Positions 1 through 5,767 of a stretch of DNA of 6,276 bases are shown here, piece after piece. Every line of letters starts with the position of its first letter. Position 1 is the first letter of the stretch. The position numbers and the translations under genes were made by a program. Source of the stretch: a bacterium (GTDB taxonomy: Bacteria; Pseudomonadota; Alphaproteobacteria; Caulobacterales; Hyphomonadaceae); assembly GCA_030824255.1 (NCBI GenBank), contig JAVBYB010000547.1:1-6276 (forward strand), written 5' to 3'. The notes under the pieces were generated by a model. The model was given only the letters and a program-made list of their open reading frames with translations, was not told the DNA's origin and ran no database searches.

Positions 1-587
1 CTCACGCTCACCCGCGACGTCGCCGCGCGATTGACCGTCACCTCGTGGCGCAGCCAGCTTTCCCACATCAGGAGGTCGCCCGCCTGCGGCGCGACGTAGA
101 TGAACCGACGATGCTCGTCGTCGGCCTCTTCGCGCGGGGCAGGCGCCGCCATCATCATCGCGAGGCGCGGGTCCTCGAACTTCAGCGACGAGGCCCCATC
201 GGGCACTTTCACATAGTACGTCCCCGAGAGAACGCAGTGCGGATGGATATGGCCGGTGTGCGACCCGCCCGGCTCCAGGACATTCACCCAGATATTGTCG
301 AGCTTCAGCCGCTTGCCCCGCAGGTCCATCTGCAAGTGTGCAGCGAACGTCTCCGCATGGGTCTTCAGTACACGGACAAGCTGGTCGAAGCAGGTCGCGC
401 GCTGCGGAAGGTCGTCCAGCGAGGAATAGGACGTGTACCCCTGATACCCATGCTCACGACACCAGGCGCGTCCCGCCTTGTCTTCCTTCGCCAGCATCTT
501 TGCAGCGTCGAGCAGGTCAGCGTTGAGCTCGGCGTCTCCGATGCTCTCGCGATAGATCTCTGATACGAAGTGACGACTGATCGGCAT
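1..587 (-). CDS. 2OG-Fe(II) oxygenase family protein (TIGR02466/2OG-FeII_Oxy_5-like), 3' part outside window
   Basis: The gene reads leftward from ATG 587-585 and stays open for 195 codons to the window edge, so the C-terminus is missing. The start is the only one available: an in-frame TAG lies four codons upstream. No clear Shine-Dalgarno is seen. The encoded protein has the layout of the TIGR02466 putative 2-oxoglutarate/Fe(II) oxygenases: a helical N-terminal part (about 1-95), then NIWVNVLEPGG (98-108), a histidine-rich HTGHIHPH (110-117) followed by SGTYYVKVP (121-129), FEDPR (137-141), and LLMWESWLRHEV (172-183). The histidines near 113/115 and H181 are the likely metal ligands of the double-stranded beta helix. 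The family is predicted to oxidise a substrate with O2 and 2-oxoglutarate; the substrate is not known. It diverges from the small gene at 758 across a 170-base gap. The family call comes from motif recognition; the exact function is open. Confidence 0.85.
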   Translation of the reverse strand, partial: MPISRHFVSEIYRESIGDAELNADLLDAAKMLAKEDKAGRAWCREHGYQGYTSYSSLDDLPQRATCFDQLVRVLKTHAETFAAHLQMDLRGKRLKLDNIWVNVLEPGGSHTGHIHPHCVLSGTYYVKVPDGASSLKFEDPRLAMMMAAPAPREEADDEHRRFIYVAPQAGDLLMWESWLRHEVTVNRAATSRVSV

Positions 588-746
588 CCGAAACGTCTAG
601 CACACACACACGCCAAAAGCGCTAGCGTCCCTGCGCTGCAGGACTTTCCTCATCGAAATCACGTCGTCGAGAATTTCCGCAGAATCTTCTCGCGTTCGGA
701 GTTGAGTAAGCACCGTCGCGCATTCTTGTGTCCGTCGGGAGCGAGT

Positions 747-752
747 AAGGAG
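747..752 (+). promoter_or_regulatory. Shine-Dalgarno AAGGAG of the 66-aa gene
   Basis: AAGGAG is followed by five bases (TGCGA) and then ATG 758. It is one of the best ribosome binding sites in the window. It decides the start at 758 over the GTG at 752, which overlaps it. Confidence 0.7.
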
Positions 753-757
753 TGCGA

Positions 758-958
758 ATGAACGAGCAGGAGCGTGGACCGGAGTGGCGGCCGGAAGCGA
801 GCGAAGCAAACACAGGCAAGAGGCGAGGATGGTCGATCGAAGAATTGAGACACAGGCTGGGCGTGGCGGCGCCCCAACCGCGGGAAGCTCCCCGCAAGAC
901 GAATGACGAACCGGCGGCGCGGCCGCGAATCGTGCGGCGCGGAATGGTGATGGCCTAG
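758..958 (+). CDS. small basic hypothetical protein, 66 aa
   Basis: I do not recognise this protein. It begins MNEQERGPEW and ends IVRRGMVMA, and is rich in Arg, Glu, Pro and Ala. It looks mostly disordered, with one possible amphipathic helix at WSIEELRHRLG (about 27-37). There is no signal peptide, membrane segment or cysteine. The case for a real gene is the near-perfect Shine-Dalgarno five bases before ATG, together with a strong hairpin terminator starting 29 bases after the TAG stop. A GTG two codons upstream also opens the frame, but it overlaps the Shine-Dalgarno and is unlikely. No good -35/-10 pair is visible in the 170-base divergent gap; TTGAGT at 702-707 has no matching -10 box. 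The main alternative is that it is a chance ORF in GC-rich DNA. Confidence 0.55.
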   Translation: MNEQERGPEWRPEASEANTGKRRGWSIEELRHRLGVAAPQPREAPRKTNDEPAARPRIVRRGMVMA

Positions 959-986
959 GCGGGCCAGCGAGGCGAAGACACAAAAT

Positions 987-1022
987 CAGAACCCCGTCTC
1001 CCGAAAGGAAGGCGGGGTTCTG
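987..1022. terminator. strong hairpin terminator with GAAA tetraloop, probably bidirectional
   Basis: The arms AGAACCCCG and CGGGGTTCT pair perfectly. Pairing continues inward (one G-T wobble, one C-A mismatch) to a GAAA tetraloop at 1003-1006, and an outer C-G pair closes the 36-base element. On the minus strand it follows directly after the TGA of the gene at 1023-1487 and is followed by ATTTTG, a short U-tract. On the plus strand it lies 29 bases beyond the stop of the 66-aa gene, with a weak T run after it. It sits between two convergent genes, which fits termination in both directions. Confidence 0.8.
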
Positions 1023-1487
1023 TCATTTCAGAGCAGCGTCGAGGGTATCGAATTCGCCACGAGGGAAGGGACCACACCATCGCGCTTCGAAATCAGCTGC
1101 TTGGTTTTTCCATACGGCAAAAGCGTTTCTCACCGCTCGAGCGTAAGCGGCAACTTCGCACTCCGCTTCGAATACAGGCTTTGGCATGGGCGTCGGGTCA
1201 CTATTTGGCCAATCGGAGAACTCGTGAATCTGGATTTTCACCCGCTTCGATTCCGCCCCGTCGTGCGAGACGGCCAGTCTCCACATTCCGGGCTCCCAGA
1301 GGAAGCGGACAATGATTTGCGGTTGACCGCGCAGCGCGCCAAAGCCTGAACTCAGCAAGTCAGGCAGCGCATTGCGAACATAGGACACGCCGAGCATTGA
1401 ATAGGTGAGATCGCCGACCTCAAAGATCAGGTCCACCCATCCTGCATTTAGGTTCTCAAGGCGAATTCGCACCTTGGGATCGCTCAC
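1023..1487 (-). CDS. hypothetical protein, 154 aa, downstream of rho
   Basis: The family is not recognised. The start is GTG 1487-1485 (protein begins MSDPKVRIRLENL) and the stop is TGA at 1025-1023, directly against the hairpin terminator. The sequence reads as a soluble, mixed alpha/beta protein. It has alternating hydrophobic stretches suggesting beta strands (about 6-33 and 57-90), a Trp-rich core with IVRFLWEPGMWRL (59-71), and a helical segment EVAAYARAVRNAFAVWKN (about 111-128). No signal peptide, membrane helix or catalytic motif is visible. It starts 35 bases after the rho stop with no terminator between, so it may be read from the rho transcript. By eye its DNA is less GC-rich than rho and the hem genes, which suggests a different history. 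It could be a small immunity- or regulator-like protein, but nothing in the sequence shows that. Confidence 0.7.
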   Translation of the reverse strand: MSDPKVRIRLENLNAGWVDLIFEVGDLTYSMLGVSYVRNALPDLLSSGFGALRGQPQIIVRFLWEPGMWRLAVSHDGAESKRVKIQIHEFSDWPNSDPTPMPKPVFEAECEVAAYARAVRNAFAVWKNQAADFEARWCGPFPRGEFDTLDAALK

Positions 1488-1522
1488 GCCGGCCCCGCCC
1501 CGCTTCGCGCAGAATCGCGCCC

Positions 1523-2812
1523 CTAGTTGTTCATCGCCGCGAAGAATTCGCCGTTCGTCTTGGTCTGCTTGATCTTGTCGAGCAGGAACTCGATCGCATC
1601 CTGCGCGCCCATCGGGTTGAGGATGCGGCGGAGGACGTAGATCTTCTGCAGTTCCTTGGCGTCGGTAAGTAGCTCCTCTTTCCGCGTGCCCGACTTGAGG
1701 ATGTCGATCGCCGGGAAGATGCGTTTGTCGGAAACCTTCCGGTCAAGGATGATCTCGGAGTTACCCGTACCCTTGAATTCCTCGAAGATGACCTCGTCCA
1801 TGCGCGAGCCGGTTTCGATAAGCGCCGTCGCGATGATGGTCAGCGAGCCGCCTTCTTCCAGGTTACGCGCCGCGCCGAAGAAGCGCTTCGGCTTCTGCAG
1901 GGCGTTGGCGTCGACACCGCCGGTGAGCACTTTGCCGGAGGAGGGAACAACGGTGTTGTAGGCGCGGCCGAGGCGCGTGATGGAGTCGAGCAGGATCACG
2001 ACATCGCGGCCATGTTCGGCGAGGCGCTTTGCCTTCTCGATCACCATTTCTGCAACAGCCACGTGGCGCGTCGCAGGCTCGTCGAAGGTGGAGGAGATGA
2101 CCTCGCCGCGCACGGAGCGCTGCATGTCGGTGACTTCCTCGGGACGCTCGTCGATCAGCAGCACGATGAGATAGCATTCCGGGTGATTTTCAGCGACCGA
2201 CTGCGCGATGTTCTGCAGCAGCACGGTTTTGCCGGTTCTGGGCGGCGCAACGATCAGCGCGCGCTGGCCCTTGCCGATCGGCGAAACGATGTCGATCACG
2301 CGGCCCGAGCGATCTTTTTTCGTCGGATCCTGCGGCTCCATGTGGAGGCGCTCGTCCGGATAAAGCGGGGTGAGGTTGTCGAACGGCACCTTGTGGCGCG
2401 CGCGTTCCGGGTCCTCGAAGTTGACGGTCGAGACGCGAACCAGCGCGAAGTAGCGCTCGCCATCGCGGGGGCCGCGGATCGTGCCTTCCACCGTGTCGCC
2501 GGTGCGCAGGCCCATCTTCCGGATCATCTGCGGCTGGACGTAAATGTCGTCCGGACCGGCGAGATAGTTGGATTGCGGCGAGCGCAGGAAGCCGAAACCA
2601 TCCGGCAGCACCTCGACCACGCCGACGCCGATGATTTCGACATCGCGCTCGGCCAGTTCCTTGAGCACGCCGAACATCAGTTCCTGCTTGGACAGCAGGG
2701 AAGCGCCCTCGACCTCGAGCTCTTCGGCCATGGCCAGCAATTCGGCCGGCGTTTTCTTCTTGAGGTCGTTGAGAAGCACGCGCTCGTGCTCTTCGCTCAC
2801 GTCATCAGTCAT
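1523..2812 (-). CDS. rho: transcription termination factor Rho, 429 aa
   Basis: Hexameric RNA-dependent ATPase/helicase that binds C-rich nascent RNA and releases RNA polymerase. Visible parts are an N-terminal helical SAP-like domain (about 13-50), a cold-shock-type primary RNA-binding domain with [22 protein letters not shown] (71-92), Walker A APPRTGKT (189-196), the catalytic-glutamate region [10 protein letters not shown] (221-230), Walker B VVILLDS (271-277), the Q-loop [21 protein letters not shown] (297-317) and the R-loop FKGTGN (346-351). The length fits compact alphaproteobacterial Rho, with no insertion domain. The frame stays open up to 2950, but the extra 46 residues are unlike Rho and cover the likely promoter, so ATG 2812 is chosen; the Shine-Dalgarno is weak. 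It follows hemJ after 181 bases and is co-oriented with it. Known Rho genes often control themselves through leader termination, and the C-rich leader here would fit. Confidence 0.98.
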   Translation of the reverse strand: MTDDVSEEHERVLLNDLKKKTPAELLAMAEELEVEGASLLSKQELMFGVLKELAERDVEIIGVGVVEVLPDGFGFLRSPQSNYLAGPDDIYVQPQMIRKMGLRTGDTVEGTIRGPRDGERYFALVRVSTVNFEDPERARHKVPFDNLTPLYPDERLHMEPQDPTKKDRSGRVIDIVSPIGKGQRALIVAPPRTGKTVLLQNIAQSVAENHPECYLIVLLIDERPEEVTDMQRSVRGEVISSTFDEPATRHVAVAEMVIEKAKRLAEHGRDVVILLDSITRLGRAYNTVVPSSGKVLTGGVDANALQKPKRFFGAARNLEEGGSLTIIATALIETGSRMDEVIFEEFKGTGNSEIILDRKVSDKRIFPAIDILKSGTRKEELLTDAKELQKIYVLRRILNPMGAQDAIEFLLDKIKQTKTNGEFFAAMNN

Positions 2813-2917
2813 GGAGTCTGCGCATGTCCAAGGGTGGTTTTGTCCGGGAGTCCGCGCGCAAAGGCGAAGTGGGCTGCTGGACAATGGGGAAAGGATCGCC
2901 GACCGGACGGCCGACGG
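2813..2917 (-). promoter_or_regulatory. C-rich rho leader, possible rut-like autoregulatory site
   Basis: This is the untranslated stretch between the predicted rho promoter and the ATG. Counted by hand on the transcript strand, C outnumbers G by roughly 45 to 25, with several C-rich, pyrimidine-rich runs (CCTTTCCCC, CCACCC). Rho loads on C-rich, G-poor RNA, and rho leaders in enterics carry autogenous termination sites. Function here is inferred from composition only. Confidence 0.35.
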
Positions 2918-2939
2918 GGCGTTTAGACCGCCAAACGCC
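2918..2939. repeat. perfect inverted repeat GGCGTTT-N8-AAACGCC over the rho -10 region
   Basis: Two 7-base arms (2918-2924 and 2933-2939) pair perfectly around an 8-base centre. The repeat covers the -10 box of the predicted rho promoter. There is no T-tract, so it does not look like an intrinsic terminator for hemJ. It could be an operator for a dimeric regulator, or an RNA hairpin in transcripts reading through from hemJ. Confidence 0.45.
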
Positions 2940-2950
2940 TGAAGCGTCAA
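2922..2950 (-). promoter_or_regulatory. predicted sigma70-type promoter of rho
   Basis: On the minus strand TTGACG (2950-2945) is separated by exactly 17 bases from TCTAAA (2927-2922), about 110 bases before the rho start. The -35 matches the consensus at five of six positions and the -10 at four of six. It lies between the hemJ stop and rho, so it would let rho be expressed apart from the hem operon. Confidence 0.5.
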
Positions 2951-2993
2951 GGGCGGATGGCCGTATCGGGAGGTCAGATAGGGGGCAGGCGGC

Positions 2994-3425
2994 CTATTTG
3001 AAAGGCTCGATAACCGCCAGAATCACAACGAAAATCGCGATAACCATCGGGATCTCGTTGATCATACGCAGCTTCTTGGGCTCGATCGGGCGCTGTCCCG
3101 CCGCCACCTTCTTACCGAGTCCGACCAGATAGCCGTGAAAGCCTGAGAGGGCTACGACCAGCAAGATTTTGCCCCAGAACCAGACTTGCGTGATATAATA
3201 TTCCCAATTGTCCCCAACCATGGCCAGTCCCATCAGCCAGGCGAGTATCATGGTCGGCGTCAGGATGATTTTCCGCGCAGCACCGGCGGCCTTGTCCATG
3301 GCCGCCTCGAACCGCTCATCGCCCTGTGCTTCAAGCCGGTAGACCAGCAGGCGCGGATAGATCAGCAACCCCGCCATCCACGCGATGATCGCGATGATGT
3401 GGATCGCCCTGAACCATTCGAACAT
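2994..3425 (-). CDS. hemJ: protoporphyrinogen IX oxidase HemJ, 143 aa
   Basis: Membrane protein of the UPF0093/HemJ family that oxidises protoporphyrinogen IX to protoporphyrin IX, the step between HemE's later products and ferrochelatase. Four membrane helices are visible: about 8-27, 54-71, 81-102 and 123-140. Family hallmarks are the early histidine in [20 protein letters not shown] (H9, a likely heme ligand), the lysine in FWGKILLV (K86) and RMINEIP (120-126). The length is normal for the family. ATG 3425 is preceded by GAGGGG six bases upstream, a good ribosome binding site. The gene starts 32 bases after hemH stops, with no terminator between, so it probably shares the hemE-hemH transcript. 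HemJ replaces HemG/HemY in most alphaproteobacteria. Confidence 0.95.
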   Translation of the reverse strand: MFEWFRAIHIIAIIAWMAGLLIYPRLLVYRLEAQGDERFEAAMDKAAGAARKIILTPTMILAWLMGLAMVGDNWEYYITQVWFWGKILLVVALSGFHGYLVGLGKKVAAGQRPIEPKKLRMINEIPMVIAIFVVILAVIEPFK

Positions 3426-3457
3426 TGCCGGCCCCTCGTGTCGCCTTCTGCGAGGCG

Positions 3458-4516
3458 TCAGGCCGCCTTGTTAGCGGCAGTCCGGTGGTTCGGACAGTCC
3501 TTCCAGTTCGCCGGGCAGATCCGCCCCCCGCAGGAGGAGCGCAGCTTTGCCGTCTCGCCAACCGCGTCTTCCACAAGGTCAGCCAGCGTTTCGACGAAGC
3601 CCGCATCCACGCCCAGCGCCGGCGCGCGCAGATAGACCTTGGCGCCATGCTGATCCGCGAGATGGCGGTATTCGATGTCGAGCTCGACCAGCGTCTCGAT
3701 ATGCTCGGACACGAAGGCGACCGGCGACAGCAGGATCGCCTTGCCCTCTTTCGCGGCTTTCTCGATGCAGGCGTCCGTCGGCGGCCCGATCCATTTCAGC
3801 GGACCGACGCGCGACTGGTAGCAGACCTCCACCTCCCACTCCGCCGGCAAAAGCGGCTTGAGCTTGGAGGCTGTCAGCTCCACCTGCCACTGGTAGGGAT
3901 CGCCCGCCTTCACCACCATTTCCGGCAGTCCGTGCGCCGACAGCAGGCAGCGCACATTCGCCGGTTTACCCGCCGCTTCCCATGTCTCGATCAGCTTGCG
4001 GGCATGCGCCGCGATGAACTTGTCCCCATCGGGATAGCAGCACACCGTCACGCCCTCGGGGCCGCCCGCTTCCTTCCAGGATTTCAGGGAGGAGGCTGTC
4101 GTGGTCGACGAAAACTGCGGATAGAGCGGCAGCAGGATCACCTTGTCCGGCCCCCACGCCTTTACCTCGCGCACGACCTCCGCCGCATAGGGCTTCCAGT
4201 ATCGCATCGCGATGAAGCTCTTCACGACACGCCCGCGCTTCGTCAGTTCCGCATCCAGCGCCGCCGCCTGCTTCCGCGTCTCGGGCAGCAGGGGAGAGCC
4301 CCCGCCCATCCGCGCGTAATTCTCCCGCGCACTCGGCGCCCGCGTCTTGGAAATCAGCCGCGACACCAGGAAACGCACAGGCAGGGGCGAGCGAATGATC
4401 GCCTTGTCGCTGAACAGGTTTTGCAGAAAGGGCTGCACATCGTCAGGCCCATCCGGCCCGCCGAGATTGAACAGCACAACGGCGATCTTCTGGCCGCCCA
4501 GATTCTGGCTGCTCAA
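3458..4516 (-). CDS. hemH: ferrochelatase HemH, 352 aa, possible [2Fe-2S] type
   Basis: Inserts Fe2+ into protoporphyrin IX to make protoheme, the last step of the pathway. Family marks are VVLFNLGGPD (13-22), YARMGGGSPL (67-76), LLPLYPQFSSTTTAS (128-142), LLSAHGLPE with the catalytic histidine H195 (191-199), YQSRVGP (233-239), and SPVAFVSEHIETLVELD with E271 (264-280). The C-terminal tail has three cysteines (C329, C334, C341), and there is a CC pair at 159-160. Some microbial ferrochelatases, including that of Caulobacter, bind a [2Fe-2S] cluster with an internal cysteine plus C-terminal cysteines, and this arrangement is compatible. The start is TTG 4516-4514, inside a TTGA overlap with the hemE stop and preceded by GGAG at six bases. 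No ATG offers a better start, and the pairing implies translational coupling to hemE. Confidence 0.96.
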   Translation of the reverse strand: MSSQNLGGQKIAVVLFNLGGPDGPDDVQPFLQNLFSDKAIIRSPLPVRFLVSRLISKTRAPSARENYARMGGGSPLLPETRKQAAALDAELTKRGRVVKSFIAMRYWKPYAAEVVREVKAWGPDKVILLPLYPQFSSTTTASSLKSWKEAGGPEGVTVCCYPDGDKFIAAHARKLIETWEAAGKPANVRCLLSAHGLPEMVVKAGDPYQWQVELTASKLKPLLPAEWEVEVCYQSRVGPLKWIGPPTDACIEKAAKEGKAILLSPVAFVSEHIETLVELDIEYRHLADQHGAKVYLRAPALGVDAGFVETLADLVEDAVGETAKLRSSCGGRICPANWKDCPNHRTAANKAA

Positions 4517-5544
4517 GTGATGCTCCGCAGCGTCTTGATCACCGCTTCCACATGCGGAATCGGCACTTCCGGCGTCACGCCATGGCCCAGATTGAAGATG
4601 TGCGGCCGGCCTTTCAGCGCGCCCACAATCTCCCGCACGCGGTTTTCCATGTCCGCTCCGCCCGCGACCAGGCGCATGGGATCGAGATTGCCCTGCACCG
4701 GCATGCCCTTGGGCAGCAGCTTGTCCATCCGCCTCAGCGGAATGGCCGTATCCAGCCCCACAGCGTTCACGCCCGTCCGCTCCGCATAATCCACCACCAG
4801 CGTTCCAGCCCCGCGCGGAAAGCCGATAATCGGCTGTGTCACGCCCAGGGCACGCAGCCGTTGTACGAGCTTCGCCGTCGGTCCGATCACCCAGCGCTCG
4901 AAAGCATCTTCCGGCAGGCCCTCGGCCCAGCTCTCGAACAGCATCAGCGCGTCCGCTCCGGCGTCCGCCTGCATTTTCAGATAGTGCGCGCTAGCCTCCA
5001 CGAGCTGCTCCAGCATCCCGTCGAGTTCCTGGGGGTGCTGGTAGCCGAACACGCGGCTATCGGCCTTGTCGGTGCCGCCACGGCCCTCAATGGCATAAAC
5101 GCCCACCGTCCATGGCGATCCGGCAAACCCGATCAGCGTCACGGAAGGGTCCAGCCCCGCCTTCACCCGCTCGACCGTCTCACCGACGGGCGACAGGTGC
5201 GCGAGGACTTTCTCCATCGAAACGTTCGCCAGGTCGCTGGCTTTCGTAGCCGGATCTACCCTTGGGCCTTCGCCTTCCAGGAAGCGAACATTGCGCCCCA
5301 TGGCGTCGAGGATGAGCAGGATGTCAGCGAACAGGATCGCTCCATCCATTCCATAGCGTCTGACCGGCTGCAGCGTCGCTTCCGATGCCAGTTCGGGTCG
5401 ATAGCAGAAATCGAGGAAGTTCTTCGCCTTGGAGCGTGTCGCGAGATACTCGGGAAGATGCCGTCCTGCCTGACGCATCATCCAGACAGGGACTGGATCG
5501 ATACGTTCACCGTTCAGGACTCGTAGCAGCGGTTTTCCGTTCAC
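4513..5544 (-). CDS. hemE: uroporphyrinogen decarboxylase HemE, 343 aa
   Basis: Cytosolic enzyme that removes four carboxyl groups from uroporphyrinogen III to give coproporphyrinogen III. Both family signatures are present: PVWMMRQAGRHLPEY (19-33, with the conserved arginines R24 and R28) and GFAGSPWTVGVYAIEG (139-154). Also present are FADILLILDAMG (72-83, with the conserved aspartate D74), SWAEGL (205-210), QGNLDP (284-289) and NLGHGVTPEVP (318-328). The length is normal. The start is GTG 5544 without a strong Shine-Dalgarno. The stop TGA lies in the TTGA shared with hemH. The gene borders the putative replication origin and is transcribed away from it, the position hemE has in Caulobacter. 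Its promoter must lie in the GANTC-rich region; a TAGAAT -10-like hexamer (minus strand, 5594-5589) is present but has no convincing -35. Confidence 0.98.
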   Translation of the reverse strand: MNGKPLLRVLNGERIDPVPVWMMRQAGRHLPEYLATRSKAKNFLDFCYRPELASEATLQPVRRYGMDGAILFADILLILDAMGRNVRFLEGEGPRVDPATKASDLANVSMEKVLAHLSPVGETVERVKAGLDPSVTLIGFAGSPWTVGVYAIEGRGGTDKADSRVFGYQHPQELDGMLEQLVEASAHYLKMQADAGADALMLFESWAEGLPEDAFERWVIGPTAKLVQRLRALGVTQPIIGFPRGAGTLVVDYAERTGVNAVGLDTAIPLRRMDKLLPKGMPVQGNLDPMRLVAGGADMENRVREIVGALKGRPHIFNLGHGVTPEVPIPHVEAVIKTLRSIT

Positions 5545-5573
5545 ACAGCACCGGCGGGTAAGAGAGAAAGAGG

Positions 5574-5630
5574 ATTCTTGAATCTTAGATTCTAGATAGA
5601 TTCTGATGGTGTTTAGTCAGTTCATAAGTT
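5574..5630. other. AT-rich block, candidate DNA unwinding element
   Basis: By hand count about 30% GC over 57 bases, in a window that is otherwise GC-rich. It lies at the hemE edge of the putative origin and overlaps the first four GANTC sites. Origins usually open at such a block; it may also hold the hemE promoter. Confidence 0.5.
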
Positions 5631-5652
5631 GGGGCAAATCGGCATCCCCAAT

Positions 5653-5661
5653 TCGTCCACA
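5653..5661 (+). promoter_or_regulatory. weak DnaA-box-like 9-mer TCGTCCACA
   Basis: Two mismatches to TTATCCACA. A more degenerate relative, GCATCCCCA, starts exactly 11 bases earlier at 5642. Caulobacter's origin also uses several weak DnaA sites, so a low match does not rule it out. Confidence 0.4.
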
Positions 5662-5708
5662 CATCCACTAACCGTGAATCACCTAACGTTCCGACTCCGA
5701 TTCAGCCG

Positions 5709-5723
5709 TTAACGTTTCATTAA
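5709..5723. promoter_or_regulatory. CtrA box 1, TTAA-N7-TTAA
   Basis: Exact TTAACGTTTCATTAA, the full CtrA consensus with 7-base spacing. CtrA is the cell-cycle response regulator that silences the Caulobacter origin when phosphorylated. It lies 23 bases (start to start) from the second box. Confidence 0.8.
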
Positions 5724-5731
5724 GACCTTGG

Positions 5732-5746
5732 TTAACAAGTGCTTAA
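5732..5746. promoter_or_regulatory. CtrA box 2, TTAA-N7-TTAA
   Basis: Exact TTAACAAGTGCTTAA, a second full CtrA consensus. The 23-base offset from box 1 is about two helical turns, which would put two bound CtrA dimers on nearly the same face of the DNA. Confidence 0.8.
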
Positions 5747-5767
5747 CGAGAGTCGAGTCCCCGGCAC

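Noticed and set aside
45..563. 172-codon open frame on the plus strand
   Set aside because: It is antisense to the oxygenase gene, whose minus-strand product shows clear family motifs.
601..611. CA dinucleotide run upstream of the oxygenase gene
   Set aside because: Only five and a half units; too short to call a phase-variable tract without population data.
597..983. 128-codon open frame on the minus strand
   Set aside because: It opposes the 66-aa gene, which has a far better ribosome binding site, and its Arg/Ala/Pro-rich product fits no family.
2012..2926. 304-codon open frame on the plus strand
   Set aside because: It is antisense to the well-supported rho gene and shows no recognisable motifs.
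2813..2950. N-terminal extension of rho by 46 residues
   Set aside because: The extension is unlike Rho N-termini and overlaps the predicted promoter and leader; ATG 2812 gives the normal family length.
3426..3457. Small inverted repeat CGCCT/AGGCG between hemH and hemJ
   Set aside because: Five-base arms without a T-tract in a 32-base gap; not enough for a terminator.
3425..4789. 454-codon open frame on the plus strand
   Set aside because: It lies antisense to hemH and hemE, has no family resemblance, and is rich in Arg, His and Pro as expected from reverse frames of GC-rich genes.
4552..5526. 324-codon open frame on the plus strand
   Set aside because: It is fully antisense to hemE and has shadow-type composition.
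5589..5594. TAGAAT as hemE -10 box
   Set aside because: One hexamer matches well, but no -35 with normal spacing is visible, so a promoter was not called.
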